DNA of 25,658 nucleotides, from contig BFEA01000151.1 of NCBI GenBank assembly GCA_003427395.1, positions 1,162,502 to 1,188,159 of the forward strand, read 5' to 3'. The notes beneath the pieces were generated by a model. It was not told where the DNA came from, did not search any database, and was given only the letters and a program-made list of their open reading frames with translations. Shown piece after piece: positions 18,655-25,658 of the stretch. Source of the stretch: Chara braunii (taxonomy: Eukaryota > Streptophyta > Charophyceae > Charales > Characeae). The stretch's first letter is position 1, and the number at the start of each line of letters is the position of its first letter. The translations under genes were made by a program, and so were the position numbers.

Positions 18655-19215
18655 CGCAGGAACAACTGCAGACGATTCTTATTTGCTTCATTCTCCACGG
18701 AAAGCAGATCAGGTAGAAGTGACAGGAACTGGTTCTTGCACTTGGCAGCAGATTCTAGATCAGCTTCATGCAAGTACAGAAGCACCAATCTGAACACTAC
18801 CCTTGGGCATTTCTCGCCTCTCATCTTCATTGCCTTGTCAGAGCCCTTGCTAGTGATACCGCTAATGCCACCACCAACCACAGCACCAAAGCTGCCAGAT
18901 ACAGCAGCTGCCACTTCTGCAGCAGGTGCATTGATGCTCTCAACCAGGCAGCGAGCCCGTTGCCCAATTGTCGGTGGAGGAACCAAACCCGCAAGACCAC
19001 TTCCACTAGCAACACCACTTGAACCTCCCATAAGCACAACACTGTCACTGGCGGCAAAAGCTGCACCCCTCGCTCTTCCATTCATCATTTCCAGCAACAC
19101 CCACACCTGATTGTACAATCGCCAGCACTTGTCTCGGCTAATACTGTGCGACGATGCTCCAACTGTCTCCTTGTGCCATCCCCGTGCACTCTCACGAATG
19201 CCAGACATCCTCCTA
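18655..19215 (-). CDS. Large internal exon of a host gene, tentatively BEACH-domain (SPIRRIG-type) protein
   Basis: A 561-bp exon bounded by consensus splice sites on the minus strand: acceptor ...GAATTGCAG before 19215 and donor CTGCG|GTAGGT after 18655. It starts at codon position 3 and ends with two bases left over. The translation is balanced and protein-like: RRMSGIRESARGWHKET, YNQVWVLLEMMNGRARG, a Gly/Ser/Ala-rich loop, IGQRARCLVESINAPAAEV, RGEKCPRVVFRLVLLYLHEA, FLSLLPDLLSV and NRLQLFLR. From memory this resembles the long helical-repeat region before the BEACH domain of plant SPIRRIG-like proteins, which act in membrane trafficking and mRNP bodies. I cannot verify that here, and the BEACH domain itself is not in the window. 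Plus-strand frames over the same bases are shadows. The following exon was not found to the left. Confidence 0.72.
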
Positions 19216-19278
19216 CTGCAATTCATTACAAAAGAACAAGTGGTAAGCGTGACAACCACATGCACAATCACAACTTAC

Positions 19279-19316
19279 AACTGAAAATCATGATTCCCAT
19301 TCACATTGATATCCTC
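19279..19316 (-). CDS. Short exon of the same gene
   Basis: 38 bp between a pyrimidine-rich acceptor (CCCCCTTTTTGGAG) and a perfect donor (CAGTT|GTAAGT). It is read as EDINVNGNHDFQ. Its phases (0 at the start, two bases left at the end) fit the preceding exon and the exon starting at 19215. The intron between is 63 nt. The start could be a few bases different. Confidence 0.5.
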
Positions 19317-19437
19317 CTCCAAAAGGGGGACCGTATTGCCCATCACAGAAAATATGATGCGCGACTGAATCTAAATGAGCTGAATGCTGAGCTCAAACAG
19401 AAGCCCACACCCCTTGCAAGAAGAGCTCATGAGTTAC

Positions 19438-19529
19438 TAATCTGACCCATGGCACAGCTCCTGCCTTAGAAAGGATCTGCTTGAGCCCTTTTAACTCCTT
19501 GGAATCGTATGCTACCCAACCATGTGCCC
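19438..19529 (-). CDS. Exon of the same gene
   Basis: Acceptor CTGTTTATCAG precedes 19529. The frame reads AHGWVAYDSKELKGLKQIL, then SKAGAVPWVRL. The donor is uncertain: TTA|GTAACT at 19438 is chosen because it keeps phase 0 with the next exon, but TGG|GTCAGA at 19447 is also possible. The composition is ordinary globular protein. Confidence 0.55.
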
Positions 19530-19652
19530 CTGATAAACAGTAATACATTAAGCGATAAATGAATGGTGAACACTGGAAAGCACATTATATCAAATACTGA
19601 ATGAATTTGCCTGAAGATTGAAATCCGGAATCGCAAGCACTAGAAAGCCTAC

Positions 19653-19807
19653 CTGCATATGGGGGGCGGCAGCTCCTGTGCTGTGGAGGCAATCTGATCA
19701 CCCAATGAGAATCGGCGAGAGCCAGGCTTCAGCAGCGAAGCAAGGCCATAACCACCACCGGACAGCGAGATACTGTCTTTGTCTTCTGGTCGTGTATCAC
19801 CCACTGC
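19653..19807 (-). CDS. Exon of the same gene
   Basis: Acceptor GATTTAG before 19807, donor TGCAG|GTAGGC after 19653. The frame reads GDTRPEDKDSISLSGGGYGL, then ASLLKPGSRRFSLGDQI and ASTAQELPPP. It ends with two bases left, but the next exon needs only one. The last codons run through a C6 homopolymer (G6 on plus, about 19661-19666), and one base fewer there would restore the frame. So there is either a real frameshift or a homopolymer-length error. Confidence 0.6.
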
Positions 19808-19904
19808 CTAAATCATTTTGAATCCAGCCAAGACCAACAACATGGTGGAACACAATGAGAATTCCCAGAACGAAGCAAGGTTCAAAACACATCGACATTG
19901 TTAC

Positions 19905-19970
19905 TTTATCATGACCAACGTCACTTTGCTGTTTCATTTCTTCAATGCGGCGACTGTTGCCCACTTGAAG
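19905..19970 (-). CDS. Probable exon of the same gene
   Basis: The frame reads LQVGNSRRIEEMKQQSDVGH then DK, highly charged, with donor AAA|GTAACA at 19904. It joins in phase 0 to the exon starting at 19807 through a 97-nt intron. The acceptor TTGGGAGCAG would leave only 37 nt to the previous exon, too short for a normal plant intron, so the left or right limit may be wrong. Confidence 0.45.
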
Positions 19971-20007
19971 CTGCTCCCAATGTACATAAAATAAAGCAAA
20001 TACATAC

Positions 20008-20158
20008 AGCATGAAGAACTCGATCATAACGTTGCCAGACCACACAATTAGACTCAGCCAGAGCACAAGCAGGAACTAAACCGATACTGCCAACTTCAAA
20101 AGCTGTGAAATACATCGGCCTGTGCCTCTCGAGTTTTCTCAATCCTTTACCCTCGTAT
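20008..20158 (-). CDS. Probable exon of the same gene (rightmost in window)
   Basis: Acceptor ...GTACGTGCCAG before 20158 and donor CATGCT|GTATGT after 20008. The frame reads YEGKGLRKLERHRPMYFTAF, then EVGSIGLVPACALAESN and WQRYDRVLHA. Beyond the acceptor lies purine-rich microsatellite DNA and then retroelement RE3, so earlier exons, if any, are outside the window or separated by the RE3/RE4 block. Confidence 0.5.
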
Positions 20159-20176
20159 CTGGCACGTACCAAAGTC

Positions 20177-20398
20177 AAAGGAAGAAGTAGAAGGGAGGAG
20201 GATGAGGAGGAGAAGAGGGAGGAGGAGGGGTGAGAAGAAGAAAGGAAGGAAGGAAGGAAGGAGGAGGAGGAGGAGGAGGACTTTCTACGTGATCAGAACT
20301 AGGAAACTCCACTGTATGCGGAAAACTCCTTCAATAGATAGAATGAAATGAGGAGGAAGAAGAAGGGAGGAGGAGGAGGAGGTGGAAGAGGAGGAAGT
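20177..20398. repeat. GGA/GAAG purine microsatellite, left block
   Basis: Runs of GAGGAG, GGAAGGAAGG and AGGAGG, interrupted at about 20281-20347 by unique AT-rich sequence that I could not identify. The block ends at the ccmF fragment. Confidence 0.9.
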
Positions 20399-20585
20399 TG
20401 GTGGGGTTATCATGAGCTAGGTTGGGTGGTTGGAGGTTTTGGGATCCCGTAGAAAATCCATCTTTGATGCCTTTGGTAATAGCTACAGCTTGTATTCATT
20501 TAGTCACTTCATTTCGGTTCTATTCTCGGACCTTCTTTCTAAACATTGTTAACTTTTTATTCAGCTTTTTTATTCAGTCTTTTAG
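20396..20585 (+). pseudogene. ccmF: Mitochondrial ccmF fragment (nuclear insertion)
   Basis: The first 27 bp (20399-20425) read WWGYHELGW. After a 1-nt deletion the frame continues GGWRFWDPVENPSLMP, LVIATACIHL and FFLNIVNFLF. This is the tryptophan-rich WWD haem-handling signature of CcmF (GW-G-WW-FWDPVEN), the cytochrome c maturation protein encoded in plant mitochondrial DNA as ccmF/ccmFN. The copy covers only about 60 of several hundred residues, has a frameshift, and is bounded on both sides by GGA microsatellite, so it is a dead fragment of mitochondrial DNA in the nucleus. The chloroplast relative CcsA has a different motif (WDPKE), which argues against a plastid origin. Confidence 0.85.
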
Positions 20586-20990
20586 GAAGAGGAGGAGGAG
20601 GAGGAGGAGAGAAAGGAGGAGGAGGAGGAGGAGGAGGAGGAGGAGAGAAAGGAGGAGGAGTAGGAGAATGAGAGAAAGAAGAAGAAGAAGAAGAAGAGGA
20701 GGAGGACGAGTCTTTTAGGTACAAGAGAAGGAGGAGAGGAAAAAAGGAGGAAAAGGAGACGACGATGACGACGACGAAGAAGTCTTTTAGGTACAGGAGG
20801 AGGAGGAGAGGAGAAAGGTGGAGGAAAAGACGAAGACGAAGATGACGACGACGACGAACGAGGAGGAGGAGGAGGAGTCTTTTAGGTACAGGAGGAGGAG
20901 GATACGAGAAAGGAGGAGGAAAAGAGGGAGACGACGACGACGATTCTTTTAAGAGGAAGAAGAAGAAGAAGAAGAAGAAGAAGAAGAAGA
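20586..20990. repeat. GGA/GAC/GAA purine block with a recurring TCTTTTAGG motif
   Basis: GTCTTTTAGG recurs at 20577, 20710, 20782 and 20877, with a variant near 20943; after the first it extends to GTCTTTTAGGTACARGAG. Each is followed by a purine run and then, in three cases, by GAC/GACGAC triplets. The block ends in (GAA)n, which on the minus strand fuses to the truncated RE3 integrase as a poly-Leu frame. Confidence 0.92.
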
Positions 20991-21450
20991 ATGTACTTCT
21001 TTTGAAACTCGCAGATCACGAGTTCAGTTGGGGCATGCGGTGGCAATGGAATCAGATTGAGGAATTTCGAAAAGCGATCAACAATCACCATCACTTGTGA
21101 ATAACCATTATTACTTATCTTTCCCATGTCCATGAAGTCGATAGAGAAACTCTCCTGGACCGTCGAGAATGGGAAGAGGTTTAAGCAGCCCCATGGGCTT
21201 TTGTCTTGATGGTTTGATTCGTTGACAGACTTGACACTCAACCACAAACGTTTAACAGATCCTGTCATACTAGGCCAATCAAACTGTCTCAATAGGTTTC
21301 CGTCATGTCTTTGCCATGCCAAAGTGTCCACTCCGGCCGTGAGCAAAGTCCAAGAGGTGCGTGCGGAGAGGCTCATGGTTGGGTACACACAAACGGTCAT
21401 TATTTCCATAGCGTCGAAAAATGAGTCCTCCATATTCGTGAATCAGGCTA
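20990..21450 (-). pseudogene. RE3: truncated Ty3/Gypsy integrase
   Basis: Minus strand: DRLCVPNHEPLRTHLL, then the zinc-finger His pair in AHGRSGHFGMAK. After frame changes the Cys pair appears as CQVC (near 21235). The core begins with SIDFMDMGK, QVMVIVDRFSKF and PLPPHAPTELVI. It stops at FQK and runs into the (GAA)n block at 20990, so the second catalytic Asp, the Glu and the whole C-terminus are missing. At least two frameshifts occur within the zinc finger. Confidence 0.9.
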
Positions 21451-21475
21451 ACTGTTGGGGTCAGCCCGCACCTCC

Positions 21476-21905
21476 TCAAGGAAAGTCCTGATCCTTGGCA
21501 GTTTGTTCTTTGAGCTTCCCCTTCAGTTTCTTCCTGAGGTCGTAGGAGTTCACAAGGCAAGTCATGTACTCGGGGTGGCGATACAATGCATCGGCAACTC
21601 GATTGATCTGAGAAGACTTTGAAGTGGCGTCCCAAAAGATGATGCTTCCAGAAGTTCCAGTGATCCAGAGCCATGTGAAAGGCATAGAGCTCGCGCATGT
21701 AGGTGGAAGTAGCTACCTTTCCGTTGGGCATGCGATTGCTGTAGTACTCGACTGGCCGCAAGCCATCGCCGTCATATTATTGCAGCACTGCGCCATTCCC
21801 ATACTGGCTCGCATCCGTAGTCATTACGAATGTCAGTTTGGAATCTGCAATACGGAGTACAGGGTAACCTACCAACGCCTCTTTCAAGGATTGAAATGCG
21901 GTCTC
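21476..21905 (-). pseudogene. RE3: RNase H, broken
   Basis: Begins ETAFQSLKEALVGYPVLRI, then KLTFVMTTDASQYGNGAVLQ followed by an in-frame TAA at about 21780, RPVEYYSNRMPNGKVATSTY, LLGRHFKVFSDQ. Soon after, a deletion and frame change lead to NRVADALYRHPEYM. RNase H would degrade the RNA strand during reverse transcription. The two conserved Asp regions (TTDAS, SDQ) are still visible, but the reading is interrupted. Confidence 0.9.
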
Positions 21906-21923
21906 ACATGTTGCATCCCACAT

Positions 21924-22645
21924 CTAAGATATGTTCTTGCTTGTTAATCGTGGCACAAACTTCCGATCGTATGATGCAAGCCCAAGGAACGAACGCAATT
22001 CGTGGATGTTCGCGGGTTGAGGCCAATCGTGTATGACCTCAACATTGGTTGTCTCTGGCTCGAGGCTTGCAGCACACAATCGATGCCCAAGATGGATGAT
22101 GTTGTCCCTCCCTAACTCGGATTTCTCTAAGTTGAGATGGAGTTGCGTTTTCTTGAGGATGGTGAACACTTCCTCAAGGTACTTCATATGTTCCTCGATG
22201 GACTTGCTAAAAATCAGTATGTCATCGAGGTACACAACCACAAACGGACCAATTTGTTCGTGGACGACTTTGTCCATAAGACTTTGGAAGGTGGTCGGGG
22301 CGTTCGTGAGAGCGAAGGGCATTACGGTGAATTCTTGAACGCAGTCTTGTGCTGGTCCGCAGGACCGACTTCAATCTTGTGGCATCCAGACTTGAGTTCG
22401 ATCTTGGAGAAGACCTTGCACCCACCTGCAGCATCAAACAAATCATCTATGCGTGGCAATGGGTATGCATTCTTCCTCGTGATGCAGTTTAGACCGCGAT
22501 AATCAATACACATGTGGAGTTTGCCGCCTCTCTTTGGAACAACCAAAACGGGTGCACCAAATTCAGATTCACTAGGCTTAATCCATCCCTTGTCGATCAT
22601 CTCATCGATCTGTTTCTGGAGTTCCTCCAACTCGCCGGATCCCAT
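21924..22645 (-). pseudogene. RE3: reverse transcriptase, broken
   Basis: Starts ELEELQKQIDEMIDKGWIKP, then [28 protein letters not shown]. Motif A reads FSKIELKSGCHKI, where the family has [13 protein letters not shown], so the first catalytic Asp is replaced by Glu. After HKTAF there is a small deletion with frame change, then MPFALTNAPTTFQ, VVVYLDDILIFSKS (YLDD intact), LGHRL, HDWPQPANIHELRSFLG. It ends at a stop near 21924. Both the motif A change and the deletion would inactivate it. Confidence 0.92.
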
Positions 22646-22925
22646 ACAGTCTACACAACCTTTTGAAGGAACAACACCTTGAACAAACTTGAACGTGCAT
22701 CAGACCGATCGTGTGAGGTTCCGCCAGAACTTTCGAAAATCGGTGGAGTAGGTTTTGGATGTTGGTTGGGACCGGTGGGGGTGGAGGATCAGCAAAAGGA
22801 TCACCTAGATCAGGTCACTAAGTACAAATACAGGCAACCCAATCTTAAGTAGAGTCATTTGGACCAGAGGTAGGTAAAAAGTAAAAGTGCTAGAAGTAGA
22901 TTCATTAGGTAAAGTAGAACTAGTA
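22646..22925 (-). other. RE3 linker between protease and RT
   Basis: Continuation of the element without a recognisable motif. Stops interrupt all frames. Simple repetition of GTAGTAGG/AAAGTAGAA-like sequence lies at about 22870-22950. Confidence 0.5.
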
Positions 22926-23519
22926 CTAGCCGCAAAAGTAGTAGGTAGTAGGGCGAACGAAGGCAACATACAATTGTTCGTCCTCCTTGTGCTTGCGCCA
23001 CTTCTTGCAAAACTGCATGGCATTGAGAAAAGTCACTGGGGACTCGTGATTCTCATCCAAGAGGACGGGAAACTCGTTCCCTTGAGCGTCTTTGACCATG
23101 AAAAGTGGCTCCTTCCACTTGGTCCATTCGCATTGGGACTGCAACCATCCCAAGGCAAGGACTGCATCGAAGGGACACTTGTCAAGGACAAAGTTCAATG
23201 CGTGGTCAAAGGTAGTGCATTTTCTTTTGACTACATGCGTGGATGTGACAACTTTTGTGTTGCCTACTTGAGTCTGACAAGCGTTTTGCAAAGCCACTTG
23301 CTTCATTCCCAAGCCCACTTTGCGTATCTCGTGCGGTGGCATGAAGTTAATAATAGCACCACAATCAATCAAGACACAAATATAGCGGTGGTTTATGAGA
23401 AGTTTGAAGAAGATTAACTTCATTGTCCCTTGAGCACACTGATGTTTCATCTCAGCCCAATGCTCTAGGTGATAGTGAAAGTCGACCTTCTTAGACTCCT
23501 CCGAAGGCTCAACATACAA
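22926..23519 (-). pseudogene. RE3: retropepsin-like aspartic protease region
   Basis: A 197-codon open frame. The active-site loop reads VLIDCGAIINFM, in the place of the D-S/T-G-A signature. GLGMKQVAL and a later ALGWLQSQCEWTKW match the pattern of plant Ty3/Gypsy proteases (usually -LGM-WL). This enzyme would cut the Gag-Pol polyprotein. Cys in place of Ser or Thr after the Asp occurs in some elements, so the site is not necessarily dead. The frame is one of the few intact stretches in RE3. It has no start-codon significance, as it would be part of a polyprotein. Confidence 0.8.
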
Positions 23520-23592
23520 AGCATGACAAACTTCAACCTTGGAATCAGCAGACGATGGGGTTTCAAGAGAGAGCTGCTAATCTACGCAAGTT

Positions 23593-24445
23593 TTAGTCTC
23601 CCTTGCTGTAAAGGGTGCTGATGTCAACTCTACGCCCCATTTTGGTTTCCCTGCACCTATAACAATCTTGGACTTTGTGATTCGGTTTCAGGCAATGCAG
23701 GCATAACCTTTTCTTGAGCCTAATCCTCCAATCATTTTTAATGACCCAGAGGTCAACCCAAGGTTTGGTGGTTGCATCCTCTGGTTTTGCTGGGATTTTG
23801 ACTCCCTTGGGAAGTTGGACATAGTTCTTCTCTGAATTCCTATTCGATCTCTTTGCATTCGCAATCTTTTTAAAGGCAGTATTTTTTTCTCCTTCGTGGT
23901 TTGCATCAGACTCATGGGTTGATGAGGAACAGGTTGTATCAGCGTTCTGTTCTTGGTCGTCACCAAGAGTGGGGTCATCTACATAGGCCTCCCCTTCGGC
24001 CTCCAACGGGTCGTGCACAACAAAATGGTTGCTTCCTCTGAACCGCCTGCCGCCCATCGACTTTTTGCCGCCTGCTGTGAACCACCTTGAGACTGACTAC
24101 ATCCTTCATTAAGGTGAATCAATCTGTGATTCCAATAAGTCCCTGCCTAGGCGATTTGTAAAGGTACGCGCCTCTCACTACATCTAAAAATGATTGGTTA
24201 GTCATTTCTAATCATGGGGTGGCAAACATCTTGCTAACGTAGGTTTGAAGGTTTTTCATGGCGCTCGGCCACTTGCTACGTTTGATATTGTCAAGTTGGC
24301 TATTTGCCCTTGCAATAGTCTGTGGATCCATATACTGTGTGATTATAATTTCTTCAATGGTGGCAACCATGGTGGTTTTAGGCCACCATGTCAGTTCTAT
24401 CTTCGGGACCCCAACTACGTAGCTTTGGACCATGGCCCGTAACAT
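23593..24445 (-). pseudogene. RE3: gag with CCHC zinc knuckle, broken
   Basis: The part nearest 24445 reads VGVPKIELTWWP, TIEEIIITQYMDP and MKNLQTYVSKMFATP, then after a stop at about 24212 NQSFLDVVRGAYLYKSPRQG in another frame. From 24057 a 154-codon frame has an acidic stretch and then CLHCLKPNHKVQDC, an exact CX2CX4HX4C zinc knuckle, the RNA-binding motif of Gag nucleocapsid. The N-terminal half of Gag is missing because RE4 sequence begins at about 24436-24446 on the opposite strand. Confidence 0.85.
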
Positions 24446-24890
24446 CAGCCGCGGGCGATGAGCCCGATGCCCCTTTATTTGTGATCAACATCCCCCCGCA
24501 TCTGATGGTCCATCCAGTCTTTCACGCCTCGAAGCTGGCAACATATACACACCCATCCATTCTTTCACGCCTCGAAGGTGGCAACATAAGAGCGACGACT
24601 TCCCGGGCCGACGATCGCAGGACCCTCCATCTATGGATGGTCATCAGGAAGTTGACCGCGTCATCACGGATCGCAAGTACGTCAGCAAGCCGCGACAGTA
24701 CAAAGTTACATTCAAAGCATGCGATCCCGACGACACTCGGTGGATTTCAGGAACAAATTTAAAGGCATCTGCACCGCTGATCTACGCTCACTACGAGCGA
24801 CAAAGGTTAGCTCAGGGAACTTCACGACCTGCCCCTCCCACCCGGACTGTGGTCCCTCCCTCAGACAGACAGCTTCGCCCTCGCAGGTAA
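24436..24890 (+). pseudogene. RE4: Ty3/Gypsy pol C-terminus with chromodomain-like tail
   Basis: Enters at GDEPDAPLFVINIPPHL, HPVFHASKLATY, the segment that follows the integrase GPY/F region in this group. A 43-bp tandem duplication (24511 and 24554) shifts the frame. The tail then reads HQEVDRVITDRKYVSKPRQY, DDTRWISGTNL, LIYAHYERQRL and ends RQLRPRR before TAA (24888-24890 or so). The QYKV...W-S...L pattern is chromodomain-like. It is more distant from RE1 and RE2 than they are from each other. No upstream RT or integrase core is present. Confidence 0.85.
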
Positions 24891-24902
24891 GCTCGGTCTT
24901 TC

Positions 24903-24915
24903 AAGGAGGGGGGGG
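24903..24915 (+). other. Polypurine tract of RE4
   Basis: AAGGAGGGGGGGG directly precedes TGTGGCATACTG. This is the classical primer site for plus-strand synthesis next to a 3' LTR, 13 bp after the pol stop region. Confidence 0.75.
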
Positions 24916-25596
24916 TGTGGCATACTGTGTAGCCAAACGGGCCTGCAGGGCCCGTTCCGCATTCTCAGCCTAAAAGCCTAGAAATAAGGGCTTACAGGCC
25001 CCCTGTCGTTTCAGCCTGAAAGACTGAAAATGAGGGCCTGCAGGCCCTATGTCGCTTCAGCCTTAAACAAGGCTTTTCAGCCTGAAACGGAGGGCCACTT
25101 TCGGGCCCTCATAAGATCGACCTGCCCTAACACTCAGGCACAAAACCAGGGTTTTGGGAACAGACTATCTTTAGCCTGTTCCCACGACAACCTCAAGCAG
25201 GAGCTGCAACAGCAGCCCCTGACTCCCTTCGGCATTGGCAAGAGCAGCCTCCTGGACTGCCTCGCCCTGCAGTCAGGAGCCAGGCCGAGTAGTACATAGG
25301 GAGTTCCCATGCACTTCACGGGTAGGTAGTTGGACAGAAGGCAGGAGTAGTCTTCAGGATTCGGCCGCAGCACTCAGGAGGAGCGCTGCAGGAGTAGCTT
25401 AGTGCTAGTAGTAGTCTTCAGCTTTGGGCTCTAGTAGCCATAGCAGTAGTCTTCAGCGTTGGGCACTAGTAGGTGGTAGTAGTAGAGTTGGGAGAGATGG
25501 CTGGCGGAGGCCAGCGAGACTTACCTGTGGCGCCATAGCTCCAGCTCCATCTTCGAGGTACCTGCATCAAGGCGCCAACTTCACAGGTTAGTACCA
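24916..25596 (+). mobile_element. 3' LTR of RE4 (right end not defined)
   Basis: Starts TGTGGCATACTGTG after the polypurine tract. U3 has TTTCAGCCTGAAA repeats (about 25010, 25056 and 25077) and a perfect 16-bp palindrome, AGGGCCTGCAGGCCCT (25033-25048). Farther on there are GTAGTCTTCAGC repeats (about 25349, 25412 and 25447). A CA end was not identified before the microsatellite. Confidence 0.6.
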
Positions 25597-25597
25597 A

Positions 25598-25658
<61 letters not shown>
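25597..25658. repeat. Compound (AC)n(GA)n microsatellite at the window edge
   Basis: Seven AC units then about 24 GA units running off the end of the window. The sequence probably stops here because of the repeat. Confidence 0.97.

Noticed and set aside
18736-19110. 124-codon plus-strand frame
   Set aside because: It is the antisense shadow of the minus-strand exon at 18655-19215, which has splice sites and a more protein-like sequence.
20882-20990. Poly-Leu extension of RE3 integrase
   Set aside because: Translation of the (GAA)n block on the minus strand. It is not part of the enzyme.

Overview
The window looks like repeat-dominated nuclear DNA of a green plant or streptophyte alga. The evidence is eukaryotic splice sites around a short-exon gene on the minus strand, a U6 snRNA-like sequence, a mitochondrial ccmF fragment, long GA/CT/AAG microsatellites, and four broken Ty3/Gypsy retrotransposons whose pol ends in a chromodomain-like tail. 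A charophyte alga such as Chara, or a fern, would fit. That is a guess from general character, not a database result. There is one ambiguous base (N, 152), and the window ends inside a (GA)n run.

Layout. 1-549: a 91-bp tandem array, then an AAG purine block. 1118-3690: no believable gene, but an unusual density of near-perfect hairpins and a diverged duplication about 1.45 kb apart. 3763-4446: three tandem arrays (26, 83 and 22 bp) leading into a TATA box that sits in the loop of a perfect 10-bp inverted repeat (4481-4513), next to a palindromic G-box. This looks like a retroelement U3 or promoter. 4521-7640: a leader-like stretch built largely of GC-rich tandem repeats, with a 41-bp monomer family in two blocks. 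7689-8745: decayed reading frames of unknown family. 9061-10758 (RE1, +): RNase H tail, integrase and chromodomain-like tail of a Ty3/Gypsy element without reverse transcriptase. 10759-13416: its 3' flank or LTR, with a 31-bp array, microsatellites and no clear gene.

13425-13526 (minus) is a degenerate U6 snRNA copy. 14388-17228 (RE2, +) is a second Ty3/Gypsy pol of the same lineage, with an internal 57-codon duplication and several stops, followed by a probable 3' LTR with a TATA box at 17787. 18655-20158 (minus) holds five or six exons of what appears to be a host protein-coding gene. The largest exon resembles, from memory, plant BEACH-domain (SPIRRIG-type) proteins. 20396-20585 (+) is a ccmF fragment of mitochondrial origin embedded in a GGA-rich purine block. 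20990-24445 (RE3, minus) is a third Ty3/Gypsy element with gag zinc knuckle, protease, RT, RNase H and a truncated integrase. 24436-24890 (RE4, +) is only the pol C-terminus of a fourth element, followed by a polypurine tract and the start of its 3' LTR (24916 onward).

The retroelement genes would have worked together as gag-pol polyproteins (capsid, protease, reverse transcription, integration with chromodomain targeting), but all four copies are broken. The only candidate for a working cellular gene is the spliced minus-strand gene, and it has at least one frameshift in the sequence as given.
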